A DNA stretch of 36,082 nt from positions 1 through 36,082 of the forward strand of contig DVOT01000232.1 in assembly GCA_018713425.1 (NCBI GenBank), written 5' to 3'. The position numbers were made by a program, and so were the translations under genes. Each line of letters starts with the position of its first letter. The stretch's first letter is position 1. The stretch comes from Alectryocaccomicrobium faecavium. GTDB taxonomy: Bacteria > Bacillota > Clostridia > Christensenellales > Aristaeellaceae. Of the stretch, positions 7,429 to 16,192 are shown piece after piece. The notes beneath the pieces were generated by a model. The model saw nothing but the letters and a program-made list of their open reading frames with translations, ran no database searches and was not told the origin of the DNA.

Positions 7429-10212
7429 ATGATCTGCGTATACTCCGCCACGTGCACGGACTTTTCCGGCAACGGCCTGGGCGTTGTTTCACCGCAGTCC
7501 TGCACAGTGACGGAAACGCTCAACGGCGAGTGGGAGCTGACGCTTACGCATTCCATCGACGAATATGGGAAATGGCAACGCCTGACTGAGGGGAACATCC
7601 TGCGTGCGCCGGTGCCCGCTGCCACCACGCCGCGGGTGCAGCTGGTATACGCGGGCCAGATCACCACTCCAGGCAGCAGTGTAAGCACGGTTGTCTATCG
7701 CGTGAAAACCAACAGCGGAGATCCTCTGCGCTTGCGCGCAGGTACCAGTACTTCCAGCACCATTCTCGGTAAATATAAGCAAGGTACGGAAATCATTGTG
7801 TTAGAGAAGGCTACGGATTCCTGGTATGAAGTCACCTGCCCGGATGGCAAGCGCGGTTACATGTACGCGGATTATCTTGCGTATGTGCGCACAGATGTGG
7901 TATCCAGGCCGGAAACGGTGGACTTTGTGCATATGACGGGGCAATACATTGAACCGCGCCAGCTGCGCGACCAGCCGTTTCGCATTTACCGGGTGGTGCC
8001 AGAACTCACCAAGGTCACGGTGTATGCCCGCCATATCTTCTACGACCTGCTGGACAACATGGTGAAGACGCTTAAACCCTCATCCACAGCGGTAGGGGCT
8101 TCGGTTGTTAAGAGCCTGTCCGCGGCCTGCCTCTCGCCGCACGATTTCACCTTTTATTCCGACCTGACTTCTACAGCGGAAGATGTGGTTTGGGAGAACG
8201 TCAACCCGGTGGAAGCCATGCTGGGCGAAGGCGGCCTGGTCGAGAAATACAAGGCAGAGCTGGTGCGCGACTGGTACGACGTATTTCTCGTGAAGCGCGT
8301 GGGCACAGACACCAGTGTGCAGATTCGGGAAAGGAAAAACCTTACAGGCATCGCGTATGACGTGGATGAAACGAACGTTATCACGCGCATTCTGCCCACG
8401 GGCGAGGACGCGGACGGCAACGTCCTCTATTTGCCGGAACTGTACGTTGACAGTCCACATGCTGGCACATACCTCCATCCCAAGTGGGTACATCTGGCCG
8501 TATCGGAAGCCAGGGAGGTAACCGAAGGAGACGCGCAAAAGTCCCGGGATCAGTGCTATGCAGAGATGCGCAAAGCAGCGCAGGCGGAGTTTGATAAGGG
8601 TTGCGACCTGCCTACCATTACCGTAACGGTAGATTTTGTCAACTGTCCGGACGCGGAGGAATACAAGCAGTATGCCGCGCTCTCAAATATTTTCCTGGGC
8701 GACGCGGTAAAAGTCGTTGCCCGGCGCATCGGCATAGAAGTGTATCTGCGCATGACGCAATACACCTACGACTGCCTCACGCGCAAGTATACGTCCGTTA
8801 CGCTGGGCGCAGCGGCGCAAGCGCTGGAAGGAAGCCTCATCTCCGCGCGCCAACTCCCCAATGGCTCTATATCGGGCATGAAACTGGCGCTGAATTCCGT
8901 GGGCGCAGGGCAGCTGCAAAATGGTTCCGTGGGCAGCTTGCAGATCCGGAACGCGGCCATTCGCACGGCGCACATTCAGGAAGCGAGCATTGTGCGGGCG
9001 CATATCGCGGAGGCGCTGATTGCCACGCTCAACGTGGAAGCGTTGCAAGCGGTAAGCGCGAAAATCCAGGAATTGGCCGCCGGAAGCATCACGGCGGACG
9101 AACTGTACAGCGCCATAGCGGAAATCGCGCGCGCCCAGATTACCCAGGCGAACATCCTGGATGCGGACATACACTGGGCAGAGATCGACGCGCTGAGCGC
9201 GCACATCGCGCAGATCAGTAAAGCGCAGATCAACACAGCGAATATCCATGAAGCGGATATCGAGTGGGCGGCCATAGGCTCGCTCGCGGCCGCGATTGCG
9301 GACGTCGTAAACGCCAACATCCAGAGCGCGGATATCGGCTGGGCGCAGATCAAAGATCTGGTAACGGATACGGCAATCATCACGCAGGGCGTGAGCGGCG
9401 AGTTGTACATCGCCCGGTTGGCGGTGACGGAAGCCAATCTCGTATCGCTCACCGTGGGCGAGCTGGTGGTCAAGGGTGCAGACGGGCACTTTTACTCTGT
9501 GTCGGTTGACTCGGATGGCAACGTTACGTCCACGCTCAAGCAGGTGCGCAATGACGACGTGGCGGACGTATCCATCAACGCGGGTGAGAAGCTCATTGAG
9601 GGAACGGTAACGGCCGCAACGCTCAACGTGCAGGACATCTTTGCGGACAGCGCCATTGTCCGTAGCCTGATTGCAGCGAATCTGGATGTGGACGCTCTGT
9701 TTGCGCGGGAAGCGACGGTGCAGGCACTCAATGCCGTGGATATAACGGGGAATGCGTACTTGCGCCTGCTGGTGGATAGCAAGGCAGACCAGGCGGCGGT
9801 CGATGCGTTGGCTGAACGGATATCGAGCGCGGAATTGCGGCTGACGGACGATTCCATAGTTTCCATCGTCACGAGCAGCCAGGCATACAGGGAGCAACAG
9901 GCGCAAATCCACTCGGAAATTGAAGAAGCCATTGGGTACCGGCTGGAGGTCATTTCGGACACGGTATTTCTGACGGAAACGGTGCGAACCACTACGCTGC
10001 GGGCACAGGTATGGCGTGGCACGCAGGACGTGACAGATAGCATAGAGGCGAGCCGTTTTTCGTGGAAACGCACGAGCAACGACGCCATGGCAGACCAAAT
10101 CTGGAACGCAAACCATATGGGCATGAAAAGCGTGACCATATCGGCAACGGAGGTTCTTAAGCAGGCGTCGTTTCGCTGCGAGCTGGCAGAAGCCATTTTG
10201 CCAATGCCATAG
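7429..10212 (+). CDS. Tail-associated protein (Tal-like) with inserted SH3 domain
   Basis: The 927-residue protein is the tail-tip component that follows Dit in siphophages; members often carry cell-wall-degrading or receptor-binding parts. Residues 1-65 and about 180-460 match the phage minor structural protein N-terminal family (LNGEWELTLTHSIDEYGKW; later FRIYRV and ITVYARHIFYDL-like text). Between them, at about 89-152, lies a bacterial SH3 domain (RLRAGTSTSSTILGKYKQGT, SWYEVTCPDGKRGYMYADYL), which usually binds peptidoglycan or its cross-bridges. Residues about 480-650 are short repeats of the form A-x-I-x-x-A-x-I, likely a beta-helical or coiled trimer shaft. The tail end (LADRIS-like, RLEVISDT region) is fibrous with an Ig-like end. 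The start ATG follows GGAGGTGATGGCCC. No NlpC/P60 or lysozyme catalytic motif was seen. Confidence 0.85.
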   Translation: MICVYSATCTDFSGNGLGVVSPQSCTVTETLNGEWELTLTHSIDEYGKWQRLTEGNILRAPVPAATTPRVQLVYAGQITTPGSSVSTVVYRVKTNSGDPLRLRAGTSTSSTILGKYKQGTEIIVLEKATDSWYEVTCPDGKRGYMYADYLAYVRTDVVSRPETVDFVHMTGQYIEPRQLRDQPFRIYRVVPELTKVTVYARHIFYDLLDNMVKTLKPSSTAVGASVVKSLSAACLSPHDFTFYSDLTSTAEDVVWENVNPVEAMLGEGGLVEKYKAELVRDWYDVFLVKRVGTDTSVQIRERKNLTGIAYDVDETNVITRILPTGEDADGNVLYLPELYVDSPHAGTYLHPKWVHLAVSEAREVTEGDAQKSRDQCYAEMRKAAQAEFDKGCDLPTITVTVDFVNCPDAEEYKQYAALSNIFLGDAVKVVARRIGIEVYLRMTQYTYDCLTRKYTSVTLGAAAQALEGSLISARQLPNGSISGMKLALNSVGAGQLQNGSVGSLQIRNAAIRTAHIQEASIVRAHIAEALIATLNVEALQAVSAKIQELAAGSITADELYSAIAEIARAQITQANILDADIHWAEIDALSAHIAQISKAQINTANIHEADIEWAAIGSLAAAIADVVNANIQSADIGWAQIKDLVTDTAIITQGVSGELYIARLAVTEANLVSLTVGELVVKGADGHFYSVSVDSDGNVTSTLKQVRNDDVADVSINAGEKLIEGTVTAATLNVQDIFADSAIVRSLIAANLDVDALFAREATVQALNAVDITGNAYLRLLVDSKADQAAVDALAERISSAELRLTDDSIVSIVTSSQAYREQQAQIHSEIEEAIGYRLEVISDTVFLTETVRTTTLRAQVWRGTQDVTDSIEASRFSWKRTSNDAMADQIWNANHMGMKSVTISATEVLKQASFRCELAEAILPMP
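9133..9370 (+). repeat. 30-residue repeats in the shaft of the tail-associated protein
   Basis: Unit 1 (9133-9222) and unit 2 (9223-9312) are each 30 codons, and unit 3 begins at 9313. All share A-Q/N-I-x-x-A-N-I-x-x-A-D-I-x-W-A-x-I-x-x-L. The fixed A and I spacing suggests stacked turns of a fibrous trimer. DNA similarity between units is moderate, so the duplication is not recent. Confidence 0.75.
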
Positions 10213-10244
10213 ACAGAACGGAGACAAGCCCATATGCGCATATA

Positions 10245-10273
10245 AGGGGGGCGCGAGCAAACGCCTCTTTATT
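10245..10273 (+). terminator. Weak terminator-like hairpin after the tail-associated gene
   Basis: AGGGGGGCG (10245-10253) can pair with CGCCTCTTT (10262-10270) through several G-T pairs around an 8-base loop, then ATTG follows. A perfect 12-base palindrome, ATATGCGCATAT, lies just upstream at 10232-10243. The stem is imperfect and the T run is short, so it may only attenuate transcription. Confidence 0.35.
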
Positions 10274-10316
10274 GTGCCTATATAGCAATTGTTGAAAGTG
10301 CAAGGAGGACAAGAAC

Positions 10317-11993
10317 ATGGCAATCATAGCAACTGGTCAAATCAGCATCGTCGACCTTTCGGATGGCAAGAGCCTAAGCTGCTACATCACGAGCAATCTA
10401 CCCAAAGTGCAGGTATCCGACCCAAACCCTGGCGGCGGCCTGAATCCTGATTGGACCGCCTCGCCCTCGCTCGTTTTGACGCCGGTGGTATTCGCCAATC
10501 AGACGGCGCTTCCGCTCGGTTCCGCCGGGCTGAGCGTCACATGGAAGCGCAAAGAAGGCGCGGGCACGGAGGCGGCGCTCGCGTCTGGCGAAACGGCATC
10601 TGGCGGCGTGCTCACCATCGTGCAGAACAAGCTCGTGGGCGTGCCCTCCGGTTTGCTCACGTATCTGTGCTACGTCACATACACCGACCCGGAAACGAAC
10701 ATCCCCGTCAACATCGTTTCGGACATTACTTTCAGCCTGATTCAAACCGCGCTCCATGCGCAAAGCGTCTGGATCAGCGGCGAGCAGCTCTTCAAGTACA
10801 ATGCAGAGGGCGCGGTTTCGCCCGCGCAAATTGCCCTGACCGCACACGCTGCCAACGTATCCATTGCCAGGTGGCAGTACCGGAATGCCAGCGGCGAATG
10901 GACGGACTATCCGACCACGTCGGACAATACCGCCATCAATGGCGCAACTTTGAATGTCAAGCCCACGCATAGCGTATTCGTGGGGGACGGCGCGACGCTG
11001 CGGGTGCTCACCAGCAACGCGGACGTAACGGATGTGTTTTCCATTTATAAGGTACGCGACGGCCAGGACGGCACGCTCGGCGCATCTGCGCCCATGGCGT
11101 TTTTGTCCAATGAAAACCTGTCGTTTGCCGCCAACGCCAATGGACAGGTAGCCGCCACAACGCGCGTGTGCAATGTTGTAGCGTATCAGGGAACCAGTAA
11201 GGTTACGCCTGCCGTGGGAGAAATCACCGGCGCGCCAGCGGGCATGTCTATCTCCAAAGGCGCGGCGGCGGACAATGAGATCCCCATAACGCTATCCATC
11301 TCTGCAAACGCCACGCTGGGCGGCGCAGGGCCGCAGCAGGGCGAGCTGTTGGTGCCTATAACGTCGCCAGTCAATACCACGCTCAAAATCGCCTGGAGCA
11401 AGATCAATACTGGAGCAACGGGCCAGACCGGCGCGGCAGGCGCGGACGCCATCGTCTTTTCCCTGTTTGCGCCAGATGGCACGGTCTTTGTCAATGGCGA
11501 GGGTTCTCTTGTCATTGAGGCGGCGGCGTATAAGGGCGCGGTGGAAATTTCCTCCGGCGCGACCTATGCCTGGGCGCAATATGCGTCCGGCGAATGGCAG
11601 GCATTGTCCGGACAGACGGGTTCTTCGCTTACGGTTGCAGGTAGCATGATCAGCGGCGTGGGTACGTTCCGCTGCAGCATGGCCTATGGCGGCAAGACGT
11701 ATACCGATACGCTGACGCTTACGGACAAGTCGGACAATTATCAGGCGAACATCGAGAGCTCGGGCGGTGATGTGTTCAAGAACGCGGTCGGCACATCGAC
11801 GCTGCTGTGCCGGCTGTTTCAGAATGGGCAAGAAGTCGATGCGGCGGGAGAAGAACATACGTATACCTGGTACAGGCGCGATAAAAACGGCGACGCGCTC
11901 GACGAAGGCGCGGCGTTCGCCACAGGCAAATCCATTCAAATCGACGGAGATGATGTAGACGGCAAAACGACGTTTATTTGCGAGGTGTCATAA
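10317..11993 (+). CDS. Ig-like phage tail protein, ends inside an Ig domain
   Basis: The 558-residue beta-rich protein follows Tal and is probably a tail-tip or fibre-base component. It starts at an ATG after CAAGGAGG. At least two Ig-like repeats are visible at the C-terminal half. One runs about 380-470, with GVGTFRCSMAYGGKTYTDTL as its last two strands. The next begins near 475 and reaches TTFICEVS at the stop. A short collagen-like GATGQTGAAGADA lies near 365. The second Ig repeat stops after the strand that normally precedes the final strand. The missing strand appears directly after the TAA, in the same frame, as ACAQITI in the next gene. The protein is therefore either a truncated product or part of a longer readthrough protein. 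No enzymatic motif was seen. Confidence 0.8.
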   Translation: MAIIATGQISIVDLSDGKSLSCYITSNLPKVQVSDPNPGGGLNPDWTASPSLVLTPVVFANQTALPLGSAGLSVTWKRKEGAGTEAALASGETASGGVLTIVQNKLVGVPSGLLTYLCYVTYTDPETNIPVNIVSDITFSLIQTALHAQSVWISGEQLFKYNAEGAVSPAQIALTAHAANVSIARWQYRNASGEWTDYPTTSDNTAINGATLNVKPTHSVFVGDGATLRVLTSNADVTDVFSIYKVRDGQDGTLGASAPMAFLSNENLSFAANANGQVAATTRVCNVVAYQGTSKVTPAVGEITGAPAGMSISKGAAADNEIPITLSISANATLGGAGPQQGELLVPITSPVNTTLKIAWSKINTGATGQTGAAGADAIVFSLFAPDGTVFVNGEGSLVIEAAAYKGAVEISSGATYAWAQYASGEWQALSGQTGSSLTVAGSMISGVGTFRCSMAYGGKTYTDTLTLTDKSDNYQANIESSGGDVFKNAVGTSTLLCRLFQNGQEVDAAGEEHTYTWYRRDKNGDALDEGAAFATGKSIQIDGDDVDGKTTFICEVS

Positions 11994-11996
11994 GCC

Positions 11997-14384
11997 ATGC
12001 TGGCCTGTGCGCAGATCACCATCCGGGACGCCATGGACGAGCTGTATGCGTCGGCGATAGCGCCTGAAGATCCAGCAATGGATCAACTGTGGCTGGATAC
12101 GTCGGCATCACCGAGCGTGCTTAAGCGTTGGACCGGTACAGCTTGGGAAACCGTTAACGATACTGCGCCGCTCGTGGAACGGATTTTGCGTGCGGAACAG
12201 CGCGTTACCGACGAAGCGATTCTTGCCACGGTCACAGAATCAGAGGCGTACCAGGGCTTGGAAACCCGGCTGAGCTCTGCGGAACAGCAAATCACCAGCG
12301 ACGCGATTCTCGCCACCGTCCGTTCCAGCGCGGAGTACCGCAGCGATGTATATGGCGAGCGCAATTTCGTTTTGCTTTCACACCTGCACGCGACTTTTAT
12401 CGATAACCGGTATGTAAATGCGTCTGGAACGGCGACACAATATACCCAAATTGGTTTCACTTTATCCGAGGATTTGTACGCGGCCAGTGGTCAAGGGAAA
12501 AACCTGTATATATCCTTTGATATCAAGCGCACGAATGTGGTAGCCACCGCGAATAACATCTATTCTGGGGTTTGGATAAATTATTCGTATTGGGACGAGA
12601 ACTGGGATACGGTGACGTCGAATTGGGGCTGGTATTTGCGCGATACGGACAGCGATTTTCAAGCGACGGACAGCGACTGGGTTCACATTCAAAAAGGGCC
12701 GATGGATCTGGATAAACGCAACGCCTTAAGCCTGATTTACCTCGCCTTCGGCGGCGAAGCGGCGGATGGCACAACGGGAAAGATAGAGCTCCGGAATCCC
12801 AAAGTAGAAGTAGCGGGGTTCAGCGATTGGACGCGTGCGCCGGAGGACCTTGTGGATATGCCGGAGCGGTTGTCCAGCGCGGAATCCAAGATAGAGCAAC
12901 ACAGCGACGAGATCTCGCTCAAGGTCAGCCAGACCACATATGACAGCGAGAAGATCTATCGCAGCGCTACAGCGCCCGCAAATCCAACCATGGGCATGCT
13001 GTGGTTGGATACGGGCGCAACACCCAACCTGCTCAAGCGTTGTACGCTTGCGGACGCGGATGGGTGGGTCATGTGGGATATCGTGGGCGCACGGGAAGTG
13101 AGCGCGAGCGGAGTGTACATTGGCCCGGATACGGTGCGCATCGATACGCCGAATTTCACCGTGACAGTGCCTGGAGCGGGCGAACAATTGCAGATCGATG
13201 GCGAAGGCGTGGTAGCCCAGACGATTGCTTCGCCCAGCGTTGTGCCGCAGTACACGGGTTCGTCCACGGTGTATGTGCGCACAGATATTGCGCCGGACGG
13301 CAAGCAGTATTTCCGTTCTTTGGAAGATATCTTCTCGCTGGTACGGGGCAAATATGTGTCCCGCCTGACCGTATACCTGATGAGCAGCGGTACGCTGAGC
13401 ATAGGCGATCTCATGGTGCAGCAGATCCATGGCCGCATTCGGATCTATAACATGGCGAACATGATTCTTGCGGGCAATCTGAGTTTTACCCGATGCGACA
13501 GTGTGGAGCTAAGCGGCATTGTGCTGCACAGTTCTCATAGCATTGGCATATCGGTGAGCGATTGCTATGCGTTCGAGTGTGCGGACGGCAAAATCTACGG
13601 GCCGGGTACAGGAATCGGCATCAACCTGGGGCGGCACGTCAACGCGAGCATCATGAACACGGAGATCCGCGGTTACAGCAGCGCGGTATCCGCAAACTAC
13701 AGCTGTGTGCTCTTTACGAAAAACCTGTCTGGCACAGGCACCATATCCGCGTTAGGGTGTTGCCTGATGGCCAATGGCACGGTGCCCAGTGGCGGGGTTC
13801 GGGCTATGGAAAACGCGCTGGTGTCCAGCAGCGGTTCCAGCGCATCTGGAGGCAGTGGAACGACGCCGGTGATTCCAGCGCTGCAGACGGCACGCTACAA
13901 CGCGACGGTGACGCGGACGTATCGGAACAACCGCTGGGAAAGTGAGAGCGGCCTGCGGCAGGGGTATACGGCGGGAAATGGGCAGCATTACGCATGCATC
14001 TGGTTCGACAACGCGACATTGCGCGCAAATCTCTCTGGCAAAACGATCGCTTCGGCAACGCTTACCATACGGCGAATCGCTGGATATGGACGGGGCGGGG
14101 CGGTGAACGTGTACTTGCACGGGCTGACCAACGCGAGCGCGTCGGGTACGCCGTCGCTTTCTGGGAATTATGGGCTGCTGGGAGCCATGGAGCCGACAAA
14201 CGTGCTCACGTTTACCCTGCCGGTGGGAATTGTGACCGCGTTGCGCAGTGGCAGTATACAGGGCTTTTGCCTGTATACAGGCGAAACGTCAACGATAAGC
14301 GGGGAGGTGTATAGCCGTCATTATGCGGCATTTACCAATGCGGAAGGCGTAAATATGCCATACCTTTCGGTTACGTATCAGTAG
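11997..14384 (+). CDS. Phage tail fibre / receptor-binding protein
   Basis: The 795-residue protein is the distal fibre candidate. It starts at ATG 11997, three bases after the previous stop and in the same frame; GAGGTG nine bases upstream can serve as ribosome-binding site. The first 15 residues look like the end of an Ig domain. A motif of the form A-P-x-x-P-x-x-x-x-L-W-L-D-T-x-A-x-P occurs twice, at about 20-37 and 324-341. Between them are AEQ/SAEQ coiled-coil segments (about 55-115) and a beta-sandwich like carbohydrate-binding modules (about 120-280, ending in NPKVEVAGFSDWTRAPED). Residues about 435-600 have the spacing of a right-handed beta-helix, as in many receptor-binding fibres. 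The final 170 residues form a separate beta domain ending MPYLSVTYQ, a likely receptor-binding tip. The receptor is probably a cell-surface glycan. Confidence 0.82.
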   Translation: MLACAQITIRDAMDELYASAIAPEDPAMDQLWLDTSASPSVLKRWTGTAWETVNDTAPLVERILRAEQRVTDEAILATVTESEAYQGLETRLSSAEQQITSDAILATVRSSAEYRSDVYGERNFVLLSHLHATFIDNRYVNASGTATQYTQIGFTLSEDLYAASGQGKNLYISFDIKRTNVVATANNIYSGVWINYSYWDENWDTVTSNWGWYLRDTDSDFQATDSDWVHIQKGPMDLDKRNALSLIYLAFGGEAADGTTGKIELRNPKVEVAGFSDWTRAPEDLVDMPERLSSAESKIEQHSDEISLKVSQTTYDSEKIYRSATAPANPTMGMLWLDTGATPNLLKRCTLADADGWVMWDIVGAREVSASGVYIGPDTVRIDTPNFTVTVPGAGEQLQIDGEGVVAQTIASPSVVPQYTGSSTVYVRTDIAPDGKQYFRSLEDIFSLVRGKYVSRLTVYLMSSGTLSIGDLMVQQIHGRIRIYNMANMILAGNLSFTRCDSVELSGIVLHSSHSIGISVSDCYAFECADGKIYGPGTGIGINLGRHVNASIMNTEIRGYSSAVSANYSCVLFTKNLSGTGTISALGCCLMANGTVPSGGVRAMENALVSSSGSSASGGSGTTPVIPALQTARYNATVTRTYRNNRWESESGLRQGYTAGNGQHYACIWFDNATLRANLSGKTIASATLTIRRIAGYGRGGAVNVYLHGLTNASASGTPSLSGNYGLLGAMEPTNVLTFTLPVGIVTALRSGSIQGFCLYTGETSTISGEVYSRHYAAFTNAEGVNMPYLSVTYQ

Positions 14385-14406
14385 AGGCGGAGGAACAAGG
14401 CAGATT

Positions 14407-14438
14407 GGCGGCGCTCAAAACGGGCGCCGCCGGTTTTG
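14407..14438 (+). terminator. Terminator between tail fibre and lysis genes
   Basis: GGCGGCGC (14407-14414) pairs perfectly with GCGCCGCC (14424-14431), followed by GGTTTTG. It separates the structural genes from the holin, whose ribosome-binding site begins about 20 bases later. Confidence 0.75.
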
Positions 14439-14467
14439 TCAGAAACCATGAGGAGGAGGAAGAAAAC

Positions 14468-14956
14468 ATGCGGGATTTTTCGATTGACATTGTATGGGCA
14501 AAGTTGCAGATGGGCGTGAGCGCAGTAGGCGGTTGGCTCGGGTATTTCCTGGGCGGCATGGACGGACTGCTCATCGCGCTGGTGGTGTTTATGGCACTGG
14601 ATTATGTGACTGGCGTAATGTGCGCCATATCGGATAAGGCGCTGTCGAGCGCAGTGGGATTCCGGGGAATTTGCCGGAAAGTACTGATCCTGCTGCTGGT
14701 AGGTGTGGCGCACATTGTAGATGCGCATGTGGTGGGCACGGGCGAGGCACTGCGCACGGCAGTCGTGTGCTTTTACTTGTCCAACGAAGGCGTGAGCATG
14801 CTGGAAAACGCCGCGCATCTTGGCCTGCCGGCTCCGGAAAAGCTCAAGGCCATCCTGGAGCAGCTACATAACCGGGAGATAAATGGCTCAGAAGGCGCAG
14901 GCTTGCCACAGGAGCCAGAGGACGGCGATACCGGCTCTCATCCGGGAAATCAGTAA
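14468..14956 (+). CDS. Phage holin (toxin-secretion/phage-lysis holin family)
   Basis: The 162-residue protein would form membrane holes that let the endolysin reach the wall. It shows three to four hydrophobic segments (about 16-30, 33-52, 70-87 and 95-106). The family signature ALDYVTGV lies near 43-50 and a conserved FRGICRKVLILLLV region near 65-78; both are typical of the Holin_4/TcdE-related group. The C-terminus is charged and acidic, as is usual for a cytoplasmic regulatory tail. I chose the ATG at 14468 because GAGGAGGAAG lies directly upstream; the longer frame would start inside the terminator. The endolysin gene follows after 29 bases. Confidence 0.92.
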   Translation: MRDFSIDIVWAKLQMGVSAVGGWLGYFLGGMDGLLIALVVFMALDYVTGVMCAISDKALSSAVGFRGICRKVLILLLVGVAHIVDAHVVGTGEALRTAVVCFYLSNEGVSMLENAAHLGLPAPEKLKAILEQLHNREINGSEGAGLPQEPEDGDTGSHPGNQ

Positions 14957-14985
14957 TCCGCAAAGGATATAGGGAGGAAAATTAT

Positions 14986-16071
14986 ATGGCAGACCGGCTC
15001 CATACTCCGTTTACGAACGAACATTTTGCCGCCTGGTGCCTGTCCATGATTGGTCAGCCATACTGGTTTGGCACTACGCTGCACAAATGCACGGAAAGCC
15101 TGCTTATCCGCAAGGGCAAACAGTACCCGTCGCATTATGGTTCCAGCCGTATGAGCCGCTACCGGCAGGACATAGCGGACAAGAAAGTCTGTGCGGACTG
15201 CATGGGCGCGGCAAAAGGATATGCCTGGTCGGGCGGTGGCCAGGGCGTCAAGGATGCCATTGGCACGGATAGGAATGTAGAAAAGGTCTCCGGATCCAAC
15301 GGCTGCCCGGACCGGTCTTCAAACGGAATGTTTTCCTATGCGAAATCCCAGGGCTGCGAATGGGGCACGATAGACAGCTTGCCGGAACAAGTTGGCCTCG
15401 CCGTGCGCTTCGACGGGCATGTAGGGTATTACGTTGGAAATGGCGAAGTGGTAGAGTGGAAGGGGTTTAATTATGGCTGCGTGAAAACTCAGCTGCAGAG
15501 CGGCAAATGGACGCACTGGTACAAGCTGCCGTTCATCGACTACGGCGAGGGCGCGGCACACGTTCCCGCAACAGAGTACACACTAGGCTCCCGCTTGCTC
15601 AAGAAGGGCATAGAAGGAAGTGATGTAAAAGCGCTGCAGGAGCTGCTCATGCAGCTTGGCTATGCCCTGCCCGGCTGCGGCGCGGACGGCGAGTTTGGCT
15701 CCGAGACGGAGGCTGCCGTGAAGGCGTTCCAGAAGGATGAAGGTCTGGAAGTGGACGGCAAGTACGGCGAGAAGAGCCATGTGGCGCTGATGGACGCTAT
15801 TTCCGACGAGGAAGCCGGGACTGAAGACAACGACGAGGAAGCCGACGCACCCGTCGAGCCGGAGGAACCGAAGCCGTTGAGCACTACGGTGACGATCACC
15901 GGTGGCAGCGTTTATGTCCGCGTGGGCAACGGCACGAAGTATCGCGCAATTACCACGGTCAGGGCAGGGATGACCTTCGAACATGTAGCCACTGCTCGCA
16001 ATGGCTGGAATGCCATCGTCATAAACGGACAGGTCGCTTGGGTGTCCGGCAAGTATTCCAAGCTTCTCTAA
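14986..16071 (+). CDS. Endolysin: NlpC/P60-like peptidase with peptidoglycan-binding and SH3 domains
   Basis: This 361-residue enzyme lyses the host wall at the end of the phage cycle. The N-terminal domain (about 1-200) is a cysteine peptidase of the NlpC/P60-CHAP type, with likely catalytic Cys72 in DCMGAAKGYAW and His145 in FDGHVGYYVGNGEVVE. Residues about 203-275 form a PG_binding_1 repeat (LKKGIEGSDVKALQELLMQL, FGSETEAAVKAFQ). An acidic linker (276-305) leads to an SH3 domain (about 308-361) with VYVRVGNGTKYRAITTVRAG. No signal peptide is visible, in line with release through the holin encoded just upstream. The start follows AGGGAGGAAAATT. A long hairpin lies after the stop. Confidence 0.93.
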   Translation: MADRLHTPFTNEHFAAWCLSMIGQPYWFGTTLHKCTESLLIRKGKQYPSHYGSSRMSRYRQDIADKKVCADCMGAAKGYAWSGGGQGVKDAIGTDRNVEKVSGSNGCPDRSSNGMFSYAKSQGCEWGTIDSLPEQVGLAVRFDGHVGYYVGNGEVVEWKGFNYGCVKTQLQSGKWTHWYKLPFIDYGEGAAHVPATEYTLGSRLLKKGIEGSDVKALQELLMQLGYALPGCGADGEFGSETEAAVKAFQKDEGLEVDGKYGEKSHVALMDAISDEEAGTEDNDEEADAPVEPEEPKPLSTTVTITGGSVYVRVGNGTKYRAITTVRAGMTFEHVATARNGWNAIVINGQVAWVSGKYSKLL

Positions 16072-16107
16072 AAACAGCAATAGCCAAGCATAACATATAT
16101 ACCTGTC

Positions 16108-16157
16108 AAGCCCCCCCCGGCTCAGTTAGGTCTACTGGCATTGCCGGGGGGGCGCTT
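16108..16157. repeat. Long C/G-run inverted repeat between lysis and recombination modules
   Basis: AAGCCCCCCCCGGC (16108-16121) pairs with GCCGGGGGGG (16143-16152) and GCTT (16154-16157), leaving C16153 bulged. The stem is 14 base pairs and the loop is 21 bases. No T run follows on the + strand, so it is not a standard terminator, although such a stable stem would stall polymerase. It marks the start of the recombination module. Confidence 0.7.
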
Positions 16158-16192
16158 AGTCAATCCAGATGTGAACAGGAGGAAAGAAATCC

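Noticed and set aside
8683..10323. 546-residue open frame on the - strand
   Set aside because: It lies opposite the tail-associated gene, has no ribosome-binding site or recognisable domain, and its low-complexity text is the reverse reading of the repeat region.
11395..11450. Collagen-like GATGQTGAAGADA in the Ig-like tail protein
   Set aside because: Only about four Gly-x-x triplets; too short to call a collagen helix.
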